From Clostridiaceae bacterium (lineage in GTDB: Bacteria; Bacillota; Clostridia; Oscillospirales; Acutalibacteraceae), in NCBI GenBank assembly GCA_016285645.1, contig JAEERC010000051.1, positions 56,568-120,567 on the forward strand: 64,000 bases of DNA, in the 5' to 3' direction. Positions within the stretch are counted from its first letter, which is position 1; the number at the start of each line of letters is the position of its first letter. Below the pieces are notes generated by a model, which worked only from the letters and a program-made list of their open reading frames with translations, had not been told where the DNA came from and made no database searches. This document shows positions 1-8,546 of the stretch, piece after piece. The translations under genes and the position numbers were made by a program.

Positions 1-1392
1 GATAAACTCCCTTATTTCCTTATATCCGCCGCCGTAGAAAAAATCGAGAAAACCGTTTACCTCGGCGTCATAATCGAGGTAGGGGTTCTGCATAAGTTTT
101 GCCTGAATATAATAACGCAGGTCGCAGAACTCGCCGTTGCAGGCGTCAAGCTGATAGTTGCCCTCGCCGTAAACACCTTTGACATTGTGCTCGTAAAAAA
201 TCTGCATATTTTTCTGAAGCACATGAAAATTCGGGAAGAAGTTTATGTATTCGCTGTAGTTCGTGCCGTAATCCCAGATGTAAATCCTGTTGCAGATTTT
301 CGACCAGTCCTCGAGATCCTTCATGAATTTCGCGTTTTCAGGGCAGGAGGGGTTGTCAAATGTGTGGCCGAAACAGCATTCGATTGAGCACAGGCGGATT
401 ATGACATTGTCGCGCGGCACAACTTTTGAGGGCGCCTGACGGGTGTACTGATAGGCGAAGGTGTCAATCGCCACATTGTCATACCCCGCGTTTTCGACCG
501 CCTCGGCTATGCTGTTCGCGAAGGTCACCATTGTTCCCGAGTGTGAGCCGTTTTCATCGTCGAGCGCCTTGCAGGAGGGGCATTCGCAGAAGTCGCCGTT
601 GTCGTGCTGGGTGACAGATACAATCTGAAGCGCCTCACCGGGGTCGTGCCTTGAAGCGAGGAGTGAGAGAATCTCGTCCGTCACAATGCGGAGCGTGTCG
701 GGATTTGTAAGGCAGAGCTGGTTCGGGGTGCGCTCTCCGCCGTGAAGGGCGAAATATTCGGGGTGCTCGGCGAAATAGGAGTTTGCCGAGCAGAACTGTG
801 TTGTGAGCGTGTGACAGAAGCCCGAAATATAGCGTATGCACCCGCCCATATTTTCAGGCGTGTTCGAGTATGTGCCGCCGTTTATTCCGTTTGCGACGGT
901 GAAAACCGTGTTTCCGCCGTTTTTCCAGTCGGTTTCGGTGTATTCAAAATAAGGCGTGTATTCAAACGAATAGCCCGCGGGGATATCTATACTGTCGGCG
1001 GACGGAATCAGGAACTCCTCGTTTGTGTAGAATTTACAGCCGCAGAGTTTTTCGAGAAAGGCGAAGGCGCCGTAGATTGTTCCGCGCTTGCCGCCGCCCG
1101 TTATGAACAGATTGCCGTCGCGCTCCGTGAGAGTGTAAGCCCCCTCGCCGAGCGCGGGGTCGGCTGAAAGAATAATATTGACCGCGCCGTCCGTAACGCC
1201 GCCCGCAGGCACATCCGAGCCGAGAATATCCGAAAGATATTCGCAAAGCATATCACAGGCGTACCGCTCCTGAGCGGATGCACCTTCCGGCAAAACCACC
1301 GTAACCCCGGCGGATGCCTGCGCCGCGCAGGGAAAGGCGAAACAGCCGAGTGCGAATATGATTGTAAGAATCAATGAGAGCGCTTTTTTCAT
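1..1392 (-). CDS. DUF4838-like (alpha-glucuronidase-like N-terminal) secreted protein, partial, runs off left edge
   Basis: Read on the minus strand from ATG at 1392: MKKALSLILTIIFALGCFAFPCAAQA (signal peptide) ... GGGKRGTIYGAFAFLEKLCGCKFYTNEE ... VSVTQHDNGDFCECPSCKALDDENGSHSG. Open to the window edge, so missing from the ORF track. Confidence 0.75.
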   Translation of the reverse strand, partial: MKKALSLILTIIFALGCFAFPCAAQASAGVTVVLPEGASAQERYACDMLCEYLSDILGSDVPAGGVTDGAVNIILSADPALGEGAYTLTERDGNLFITGGGKRGTIYGAFAFLEKLCGCKFYTNEEFLIPSADSIDIPAGYSFEYTPYFEYTETDWKNGGNTVFTVANGINGGTYSNTPENMGGCIRYISGFCHTLTTQFCSANSYFAEHPEYFALHGGERTPNQLCLTNPDTLRIVTDEILSLLASRHDPGEALQIVSVTQHDNGDFCECPSCKALDDENGSHSGTMVTFANSIAEAVENAGYDNVAIDTFAYQYTRQAPSKVVPRDNVIIRLCSIECCFGHTFDNPSCPENAKFMKDLEDWSKICNRIYIWDYGTNYSEYINFFPNFHVLQKNMQIFYEHNVKGVYGEGNYQLDACNGEFCDLRYYIQAKLMQNPYLDYDAEVNGFLDFFYGGGYKEIREFI

Positions 1393-1486
1393 AGCCGTAC
1401 CCTCCGAAAGTATTTTTCTTTTAAATCATATCACAGGCAAAAACCGATTGCAAGACAGGACATTTATAGACAGAATAAAAGAATAA

Positions 1487-1511
1487 GGGGGACTGCCGCC
1501 GGGCAGCCCCC
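1487..1511 (-). terminator. Rho-independent-type hairpin downstream of the 1537-2442 gene
   Basis: GGGGGaCTGCC-loop-GGCAGCCCCC stem followed on the minus strand by a T-rich tract. Confidence 0.6.
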
Positions 1512-1536
1512 TGAATTATTTATGTTTAAGTATCGA

Positions 1537-2442
1537 TTATCTGATAAAAAACTTTAAAATGAATTTTACAAGACCTGAGATGTTGAGAGCGATTTTAGGC
1601 GCGGAGAACGCCGAATCGGGCAGGTTTGTTTCAATTGATTTGAATTTGAGGCCGAAGGTTGAGGTGTCAAACGACATACTCTCCTGTGTTTCCTCGTTGA
1701 TAAAGTTGATTTTTACGCCCACGAGCTTGCCGTCTTTATAATAGAAGGAGGCAAGTCCGTCTTCACTCTGGCTGATTCTGTAAAGCGCGATATAGTAGTT
1801 TAAGTCGCTGATGTTGAGCTGCGCGGCGAGTTCGATAAGCTCGTCCACTGTTTTGCCCGTAACGTCAACGGGGTTTCCGCTCGCGGCGGCCGCGGCCGCA
1901 ATCTTTTCGGCAATCTTATCTGGCGAAACGGTGAGCACCTCCGCCTGAACCTCGCCGTAATCCGCAAGGGTTACATTCTTTGTTTCTTTGAGCGCGAGAA
2001 GGTCGAGGGTTTCGGAGTCCAGCTTGTCAAGGATGGGGTTTATCTGCTCAGCAACAGCTCCGAAATCAAAGTTGAAGCTCTGACCGGTGAGATCGCTGAC
2101 GATGTCGCCTATGTTGATTTTGAAGATGGAAATGTATCCCATGAGTTTTCCGTTGTCAAGAATCACTTTTATATCCTTGATGGGTCCGAGGTCCGCCGAG
2201 CCGAAGAGCTTGACATTGTTTTCACCCTCAAGCTTGATTTTGACATTCACGTTTGACACCGGTATGCCGGATGACGAAAAAGCGGAGTCGTCAAGCGCGG
2301 CGCCGAGCGTGCGTGTGGTGACAAAATCTTTAAGGAAGGTTATGCTCTTGCAGGAGCTGTCCGCCGCGAACGAGGGTGAGGCGAACGCGAGCAGCATAGT
2401 GAGCGCGAGTGCGATTGCGAGAATCTTTTTAAAGTGTTTCAT
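1537..2442 (-). CDS. Secreted protein of unknown function
   Basis: ORF with signal peptide MKHFKKILAIALALTMLLAFASPSFA. Confidence 0.75.
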   Translation of the reverse strand: MKHFKKILAIALALTMLLAFASPSFAADSSCKSITFLKDFVTTRTLGAALDDSAFSSSGIPVSNVNVKIKLEGENNVKLFGSADLGPIKDIKVILDNGKLMGYISIFKINIGDIVSDLTGQSFNFDFGAVAEQINPILDKLDSETLDLLALKETKNVTLADYGEVQAEVLTVSPDKIAEKIAAAAAASGNPVDVTGKTVDELIELAAQLNISDLNYYIALYRISQSEDGLASFYYKDGKLVGVKINFINEETQESMSFDTSTFGLKFKSIETNLPDSAFSAPKIALNISGLVKFILKFFIR

Positions 2443-2624
2443 CGGTTTTTCCCCTTTCTTAATTTGGTAATTATATTATAAATCCCGTAAAAGGGAATGT
2501 CAATTATTACGGGGCGTTTATCATATTTCAACAAGAAAAACGGGGAATAGTTATATTGTTTTATTATTGAATAATTATTGTTTTACTGCTAAAATTGAAA
2601 TATAAATGCTACGGGAGCGGTGTT

Positions 2625-3335
2625 ATGGGTAAAATTGTTGCCGTCGGCGGCGGTTTCGGCGGAGAACACGCCGATTTTCTTGTGCGCTGCATTCTCTCGC
2701 TGTGCGAAAAGGAAAAGCCGAATTTTCTGCTTATACCGACAGCGGGCTTTGATCAGTATTCAAACTCAATGATTTCGCGGTTTTTCAATTGGGGCTGCAA
2801 TGTGGATGTGCTCTGCCTCTCGCACCCCTATATGACACGGGAAATCGCAGCGGAAAAGATAGAACGCGCGGACATTATCAATGTGCCGGGCGGCAACCTG
2901 CGTTTTCTTATGGAAACCTGGAAAAACACGGGCGCGGACGATATGCTGCGCAAGGCGTACGGCGACGGCAAGGTGCTGTTCGGCGACTCGTCGGGGGCTA
3001 TGTGCTGGTTTAAGCAGGGCTTTGACGACTGCGCTCCCGAAGGCGAATTCATGACGGTCGAGTGCACGGGAATACTGCCGTATATGAACTGCCCGCACTA
3101 CGAAAGTGAGTGGTGGCAGAATTTCAACAGCGTCGCCCCGACACTGCCCATTCCGTCAATCGCCCTCGAAAATGATGTCGCGATATGTTTTGAAAACGGG
3201 CGCTGCTCGCTTCTGCACTCGCCCGAAAGAATAGACGCGCGCGCGTGGTATTTCGACCCGGAGCAGGGCGGAAAACGCTTTGACCTCGACACACACCCCG
3301 AAATCCTCGAAAGGCTGGGGAGAGAATATGAGTAA
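2625..3335 (+). CDS. Peptidase E-like (S51 family / class I glutamine amidotransferase-like)
   Basis: MGKIVAVGGGFGGEHADFLVRCILSLCEKEKPNFLLIPTA...INVPGGNLRFLMETW...LFGDSSGAMCW (nucleophile elbow GDSSGA); ATG at 2625 preceded by GGGAG. Confidence 0.85.
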   Translation: MGKIVAVGGGFGGEHADFLVRCILSLCEKEKPNFLLIPTAGFDQYSNSMISRFFNWGCNVDVLCLSHPYMTREIAAEKIERADIINVPGGNLRFLMETWKNTGADDMLRKAYGDGKVLFGDSSGAMCWFKQGFDDCAPEGEFMTVECTGILPYMNCPHYESEWWQNFNSVAPTLPIPSIALENDVAICFENGRCSLLHSPERIDARAWYFDPEQGGKRFDLDTHPEILERLGREYE

Positions 3336-4635
3336 AATTCTTGTCGCCGGAGCGGGTCACGGAGGGCTTGTTGCCGCCGCCCGGTTAGCCGGAGCGGGCT
3401 TTGATGTTACCGTAATAGAAAAAGGCAAAGAGGGAAAACTCGGCCACGACTGGGAGGACGGATTTTCGTTTGAACGCTTTTTCGAACTCACGGGCACGGG
3501 TTATGCCGATTACCCCGAGGGTTCCTGGCACGCGAACGGCAATATGATTTATTATCCGCCCAACAAAAAAGCCGAGGTTACGAGCGACTATTCCGAGAAC
3601 AGTCTCAAGGTGATGTTCCGCAGTTATATACTGAACGCTCTGATTAACCGCGCAGTTAAAAGCGGAGTGAAGTTCCTTTATGAGACGGAGGTTCTTTCGT
3701 CTCTGACTCGTGGCAATAAGGTGACGGGCTTAAAGACGGATAAAGGCGATTTTGAAGCCGATCTTGTGATTGACGCCGCGGGCGTGTTCTCACCCGTGAG
3801 GCGCAGTCTGCCGGATTCCTTCGGCATTGAAAAGGAAACGCGCACGGGCGATGTGTTCTACGCCTACCGCGCCTATTTTGACAAAACGCGGGAAGTAAAT
3901 CCCGATTTTCCCTATGAGATGTATGTTTATCACGACGGCGAAAAGGGGCTTTCGTGGTTTATCACCGATGAAAACTGCTGCGATATTTTAATCGGCAGGG
4001 TTTTTACGCTTGACGACGGGCATATAAACGAACTGCTTGACGAGTTCCGCCGCGAGCACCCGTGGATGGGCGAGAAAATTCTTCACGGCGGCACGGTCGC
4101 GCCTATTCCCGTGCGCAGAGCGCTTACACTTATGGTGGCGGACGGTTACGCGGCTGTGGGCGACAGCGCCTTTATGACAACGCCGATGAACGGTATGGGC
4201 ATTGACCTGTGCTTTGACGCGGGTGAGATGCTCGCGGAAACTATAATCGAAAATCCTGATTTTTCGGCTTCGAATCTCTGGAAATACAACCGCCGCTATC
4301 ATATTGAATGCGGGAGCGGCGACTCGAAAAACGCCCTTCTCAAAAACGCTCTTCTCTCCCTTCCGCCCGAGGCGGTGGACTTCCTTTTTGAGAGCGGAAT
4401 AATCGGCAGAAACGAGCTTATGGGAGCGGGCACACGGGTGAGTTTCGCTTCGGTTGTTGAAAAATTCTTCAAGGGAATCAGAAAGCCGAAATGGTTTTTC
4501 ACCCTTGTTTCGGGACTTCTGAAGGGCGAAAAAACGGCAAAACTCTACGCCGCCCCGCCCGAAGAGTACTCACTGCCCGAAATTGAAAAGTGGAGCAGAA
4601 AAATAAGCGAAAACGACATTCCCGTAAAGGAGTGA
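3328..4635 (+). CDS. NAD(P)/FAD-dependent oxidoreductase (paralogue A)
   Basis: N-terminal Rossmann motif VAGAGHGGLVAAARLAGAGFDVTVIEK and C-terminal YAAVGDSAFMTTPMNGMGIDL; start at 3328 overlaps the previous stop. Confidence 0.85.
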   Translation: MSKILVAGAGHGGLVAAARLAGAGFDVTVIEKGKEGKLGHDWEDGFSFERFFELTGTGYADYPEGSWHANGNMIYYPPNKKAEVTSDYSENSLKVMFRSYILNALINRAVKSGVKFLYETEVLSSLTRGNKVTGLKTDKGDFEADLVIDAAGVFSPVRRSLPDSFGIEKETRTGDVFYAYRAYFDKTREVNPDFPYEMYVYHDGEKGLSWFITDENCCDILIGRVFTLDDGHINELLDEFRREHPWMGEKILHGGTVAPIPVRRALTLMVADGYAAVGDSAFMTTPMNGMGIDLCFDAGEMLAETIIENPDFSASNLWKYNRRYHIECGSGDSKNALLKNALLSLPPEAVDFLFESGIIGRNELMGAGTRVSFASVVEKFFKGIRKPKWFFTLVSGLLKGEKTAKLYAAPPEEYSLPEIEKWSRKISENDIPVKE

Positions 4636-4639
4636 ATAT

Positions 4640-5953
4640 ATGAGTAAAATACTTGTTGCCGGCGCGGGTCACGGCGGGCTTGTCGCCGCGGCGCGTCTCG
4701 CGGGCGCGGGCTTTGATGTGACCGTAATCGAAAAGGGAAAAGAGGGCAAGCAGGGTCACGACTGGGAGGACAGATTCACATTCAAAATCCTGTGTGACGC
4801 TCTCGGCATTCCCGAAAGCGGACTCGGCGCCGATATATGGCGTTACAGGGGCGACTGCGCCTTCGTGAGCCCCGCCAAGCGCAAAAAGGTGATTATCAAT
4901 TATACGGATGAAAACCGCCAGCGCATCATGTGGCGGAAACCGCTGATAAAAATGCTTATTGAAAACGCCGTGAAAAGCGGAGTTAAGTTCATCTATGAAA
5001 CGGAAGTTCTCTCACCTCTGACTCAGGGCAGCAGGGTTACGGGCCTCAGAACGGATAAGGGCGATTATGACGCCGATCTCGTAATCGACGCGGCGGGTGT
5101 GTTCTCACCCGTCAGGAGCAACCTGCCCGCTTCCTTCGGTATTGAAAAGGAACCGAAGGAGGGCGATGTGTTCTACGCTTACAGGGCATATTTCGACAAG
5201 GCGGAGGATGTAAATCCCGAGGTGCCGTTTGAGGTCTATATGTATCACGAGGGCGAAAAGGGGCTTTCGTGGTTCAACACAATCGGAGACTGCTGCGATG
5301 TGCTCATAGGCAGAGTTTTTCCGCTGACGGATGAAAAGATAAACGAGCAGCTCGCGATATTCGGAAAAGACCATCCCTGGCTCGGAGATAAAATACTGCA
5401 CGGCGGATGCAGGGCGGTAATTCCCGTTCGCAGACCGCTCACCCTTATGGTGGCGGACGGTTATGCGGCAGTGGGCGACAGCGCCTTTATGACAACGCCG
5501 ATGAACGGTATGGGCATTGACCTGTCGATTCTCGCGGGCGGAATGCTCGCCGATACGCTGATTGAAAAGGCGGATTTTTCGGCGGAGAATCTCTGGAACT
5601 ACAACAGAAATTTCCACGCCCTTTACGGCGGCGACACCGCCAAAAACGAGGGGCTCAAAAACGCGATTCTCTCACTTCCGTCTGAGGGCGTTGATTTCCT
5701 TTTCGAAAACGAGGTTATTCAGTCCTCGGATCTCGCGGGAGCGGGCAAGAATATGAATTTCGGGGTGCTTCTCGGCAAACTCAAAAGGGGAATGCGCTCG
5801 CCCGGCTTCTTCTTCGCCCTTATAAAAGGGCTTGTCGCGGGGAGCGGAGCGTGCAAACTCTACAAGTCGGCGCCCGAAAACTACTCGCCCGCGCAGATAA
5901 GGGCGTGGAGCGATAAAATAGCGAAGAAAGATATTGCGGTGAAAAGTGAATGA
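4640..5953 (+). CDS. NAD(P)/FAD-dependent oxidoreductase (paralogue B)
   Basis: Same N-terminal Rossmann and C-terminal motifs as the 3328 gene. Confidence 0.85.
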   Translation: MSKILVAGAGHGGLVAAARLAGAGFDVTVIEKGKEGKQGHDWEDRFTFKILCDALGIPESGLGADIWRYRGDCAFVSPAKRKKVIINYTDENRQRIMWRKPLIKMLIENAVKSGVKFIYETEVLSPLTQGSRVTGLRTDKGDYDADLVIDAAGVFSPVRSNLPASFGIEKEPKEGDVFYAYRAYFDKAEDVNPEVPFEVYMYHEGEKGLSWFNTIGDCCDVLIGRVFPLTDEKINEQLAIFGKDHPWLGDKILHGGCRAVIPVRRPLTLMVADGYAAVGDSAFMTTPMNGMGIDLSILAGGMLADTLIEKADFSAENLWNYNRNFHALYGGDTAKNEGLKNAILSLPSEGVDFLFENEVIQSSDLAGAGKNMNFGVLLGKLKRGMRSPGFFFALIKGLVAGSGACKLYKSAPENYSPAQIRAWSDKIAKKDIAVKSE

Positions 5954-6759
5954 ATATGCAGGAAAAAGAGATTTGCATAACAAGCGTAAAAAACACGGTA
6001 AGTGAAATCGCGGGCATCGGGCAGAACCCCGACAACGCCCCTGCCAATGAGCGGGTGCTCGAAAAGGCGCGTGAAAAACTGCCCGGCGGTAAGGCGGACA
6101 AGGTGATTATCTACAATCCCGACGCCGTTGCCTGGTGGATTTACGAAAAATACAAAAGCGATTTTGCCCGCGCCCGTGAAATGAGCGATATAACAATGAG
6201 ACTGCGCTCGGTAATGCCGAGCGTCACGCCCGTGTGCTTCGGCTCGATGTACAGCGGAGTAATGCCCGAGGTTCACGGAATTATGAAATACACAAAACCC
6301 GTGCTCAAGGTCGAAACGCTGTTTGATGTGTATCCGCGCTCGGGCAAAAAGGCGGCGATTGTATCAACCGCGGGCGACAGCATCTCGAAAATCTTTCTCG
6401 AGCGCGACATAGATTATTTCATCTACCCGACCGTGGGCAGAGTAAACCGCAAGGCGCTCTCGCTCATAAAGGACGGGCAATACGACCTTGTTGTAATCTA
6501 CAACGGCAACTACGACAGCCGTATGCACGCCGTTGGCCCCGAGGGTCGGCTCGCGCTCAAAGCCCTGCGCAAAAACCTCGATTTTTACTGCAAAATGATT
6601 GAGGCGATAAGAACAAATCTTAAGGATTACAGTGTGTTTTACGGCTTCTGCCCGGACCACGGTTGCCACTTAATTGACGGCGGCAGGGGCTCGCACGGGC
6701 TCGACATGGAAGAGGATATGAATGTGGTTCACCTCTACGGCATAAAGCCGAAGGGCTGA
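5950..6759 (+). CDS. Alkaline phosphatase superfamily / type I phosphodiesterase-like protein
   Basis: MPSVTPVCFGSMYSGVMPEVHGI ... DYFIYPTVGRVNRKAL ... FCPDHGCH ... GSHGLDMEEDM; ATGA overlap with the upstream gene. Confidence 0.7.
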   Translation: MNMQEKEICITSVKNTVSEIAGIGQNPDNAPANERVLEKAREKLPGGKADKVIIYNPDAVAWWIYEKYKSDFARAREMSDITMRLRSVMPSVTPVCFGSMYSGVMPEVHGIMKYTKPVLKVETLFDVYPRSGKKAAIVSTAGDSISKIFLERDIDYFIYPTVGRVNRKALSLIKDGQYDLVVIYNGNYDSRMHAVGPEGRLALKALRKNLDFYCKMIEAIRTNLKDYSVFYGFCPDHGCHLIDGGRGSHGLDMEEDMNVVHLYGIKPKG

Positions 6760-6840
6760 AAGGTTGAATTGACAAATCCGCAATGCTTTGATATAATCAG
6801 TATACTTTTACAGAAAAACTCTTTGGAGATGGAACAAAAA

Positions 6841-7659
6841 ATGAAAAAAAGACTGTTATGTTTGTTGCTCTCTGTTATAATGGCGCTCGGTTCGGTCAGC
6901 GTTGTGGCGTTTGCGGATGAAACGCCCGGCGTGACGGTAACCGGCGGAGAGGGAACGGGCGAAGGAACAACCGACCCGGTTAATCCCGACGACCCCGAAA
7001 ACCCGGTGACTCCCACCGACCCCGAAAACCCGACAAATCCCACGGATCCCGAAAACCCGACAAATCCCGATGACCCCGCCGAACCCGAGGAGCCTGTGGT
7101 TCTGCCCACCGACCCCGTGGCGATTGTTTACCTCTGCTCAACCTGGACGGGAATTCTCCCGCACATCTTTGTATATTTTGAAAATATAACAGAGCACGAT
7201 ATTCAGGTCGGCGCCTACACCTGTCCCAAGGGCGAGGGCGTGTCGCTCGGCTCGTTCGGTATGACCGTGAGCGACGGCGCGGGAGTTTATTACAATGTTG
7301 AGTGCTACCGCAACCGCGACAAGGAAAAAATCGGCGGCTTCCTCCACATTCAGCACACTGTTACGGCAAAACAGCTTGAGGAAGTTTCGGAATATATCAA
7401 AAGCGTATATTTCTGGGATCCGCTGATTATAAACTGCTGCTTCTTCGCCATTCAGTGCTGGAACAAGAGCGGAGGGGAAAAGATGTTCCCCATGACCGTG
7501 CTTCCCAACATCGCGAGGGCGAATCTCCGCTCACGCGGCGCGACAAGCGAAAACATCAATATGTTTGTGCCCACACCGCAGCAGGTTTACAAGCAGAACC
7601 GTATACCCGGAACCAGAAATCCTAAGCTCGATGTGGTAACAAAGGGCTCGCTCAGTTAA
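6841..7659 (+). CDS. Secreted protein with Pro/Asn/Asp-rich linker and putative permuted papain-like domain
   Basis: Signal peptide MKKRLLCLLLSVIMALGSVSVVAFA; NPDDPENPVTPTDPENPTNPTDPENP linker; PHIFVYFEN ... NCCFFAIQCWN. Confidence 0.7.
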   Translation: MKKRLLCLLLSVIMALGSVSVVAFADETPGVTVTGGEGTGEGTTDPVNPDDPENPVTPTDPENPTNPTDPENPTNPDDPAEPEEPVVLPTDPVAIVYLCSTWTGILPHIFVYFENITEHDIQVGAYTCPKGEGVSLGSFGMTVSDGAGVYYNVECYRNRDKEKIGGFLHIQHTVTAKQLEEVSEYIKSVYFWDPLIINCCFFAIQCWNKSGGEKMFPMTVLPNIARANLRSRGATSENINMFVPTPQQVYKQNRIPGTRNPKLDVVTKGSLS

Positions 7660-7681
7660 GCAAAAACAGTTAAAAAAAGAA

Positions 7682-7701
7682 AGCCACCCCTAAGGGTGGC
7701 T
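7682..7701. terminator. Bidirectional terminator hairpin between convergent paralogues
   Basis: AGCCACCC CTAA GGGTGGCT with A-rich left and T-rich right flanks. Confidence 0.75.
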
Positions 7702-7706
7702 GTTTT

Positions 7707-8522
7707 TTATGCTCTGATTTGTGATTCTTTGAGGTCTACCGATTTGTCGCTCGCGACTTTGAGGTATGCTCCCGGGCCTTTGCCGATCTGGCGCATAACC
7801 TGGTCTCTCTCGGTCTTGTAGAGCTGTATTTTGCCTGTGTGGCGGTGGAACAGCATTTCAAGGCGGAGGATTGACGGGAATACGGTAATGGGAACAAGAT
7901 ATGAGCCGCCGCCCGTGTTCCAGCATTTGGCTGCGAACCAGCCGCAGTTGAATATGAAGGCGTCCCACTGGTTGTGGTCGCGCACAAACTCGGAAACAGC
8001 CGCAAGCTCCTCCTTGGAGATTACCCTTTCCATTGTAACGACCATCGGGAATGTGCCGGTCTGACCTATGCGGTAGGTCTCCATATTGTAATAGACTCCC
8101 GCGCCGTCGCCGTCCGCTGTTGAAAAGCCGAGTGAGCCGATTGAAACGCCCTGACCCTTCGGGCAGGTGTATATTCCCACTTCTATATCGTGATCGGTGA
8201 GGTTTTCAAAATAGATGAAAATATGGGGAGAAGCCACATTCCAGTAGGAGACAAGATACATATGCGCGTAATGAGCCGTGTCCTCTGGCTTTTCGGGCTC
8301 GGTCGGTTCCTCGGGATTTGTGGGGTCCTCGGGATTCGTCGGGTCTTCCGGATTGGTCGGATCCTCGGGATTTGAGGGAACGGTTGTTGTTTCGCCGCCC
8401 GCGCCGCCGTAATCAATTACACTGGCGGTTCCGTCGCTCTCGGGAGCGCCCGCTTTGGCGCAGATGCAAAAACTCAGGAACGCTGTAAGTACCGCAAGAA
8501 AAACAGCGAGTTTTTTTCTCAT
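7707..8522 (-). CDS. Secreted protein with NPEDPT repeats, paralogue of 6841-7659
   Basis: Signal peptide MRKKLAVFLAVLTAFLSFCICAKA; (NPEDPT)n linker; PHIFIYFENLTDHDIEVGIYTCPKG ... NCGWFAAKCWN. Confidence 0.75.
   Translation of the reverse strand: MRKKLAVFLAVLTAFLSFCICAKAGAPESDGTASVIDYGGAGGETTTVPSNPEDPTNPEDPTNPEDPTNPEEPTEPEKPEDTAHYAHMYLVSYWNVASPHIFIYFENLTDHDIEVGIYTCPKGQGVSIGSLGFSTADGDGAGVYYNMETYRIGQTGTFPMVVTMERVISKEELAAVSEFVRDHNQWDAFIFNCGWFAAKCWNTGGGSYLVPITVFPSILRLEMLFHRHTGKIQLYKTERDQVMRQIGKGPGAYLKVASDKSVDLKESQIRA
8304..8380 (-). repeat. ~18-bp coding minisatellite (NPEDPT linker)
   Basis: Consecutive degenerate units GGATTTGTGGGGTCCTCG / GGATTCGTCGGGTCTTCC / GGATTGGTCGGATCCTCG. Confidence 0.6.
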
Positions 8523-8546
8523 AATATCACCCTATCGTTTGTAGTT

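Noticed and set aside
742-1167. Plus-strand 141-aa ORF and neighbouring short ORFs in 187-1283
   Set aside because: Antisense or frame shadows of the minus-strand DUF4838-like gene.
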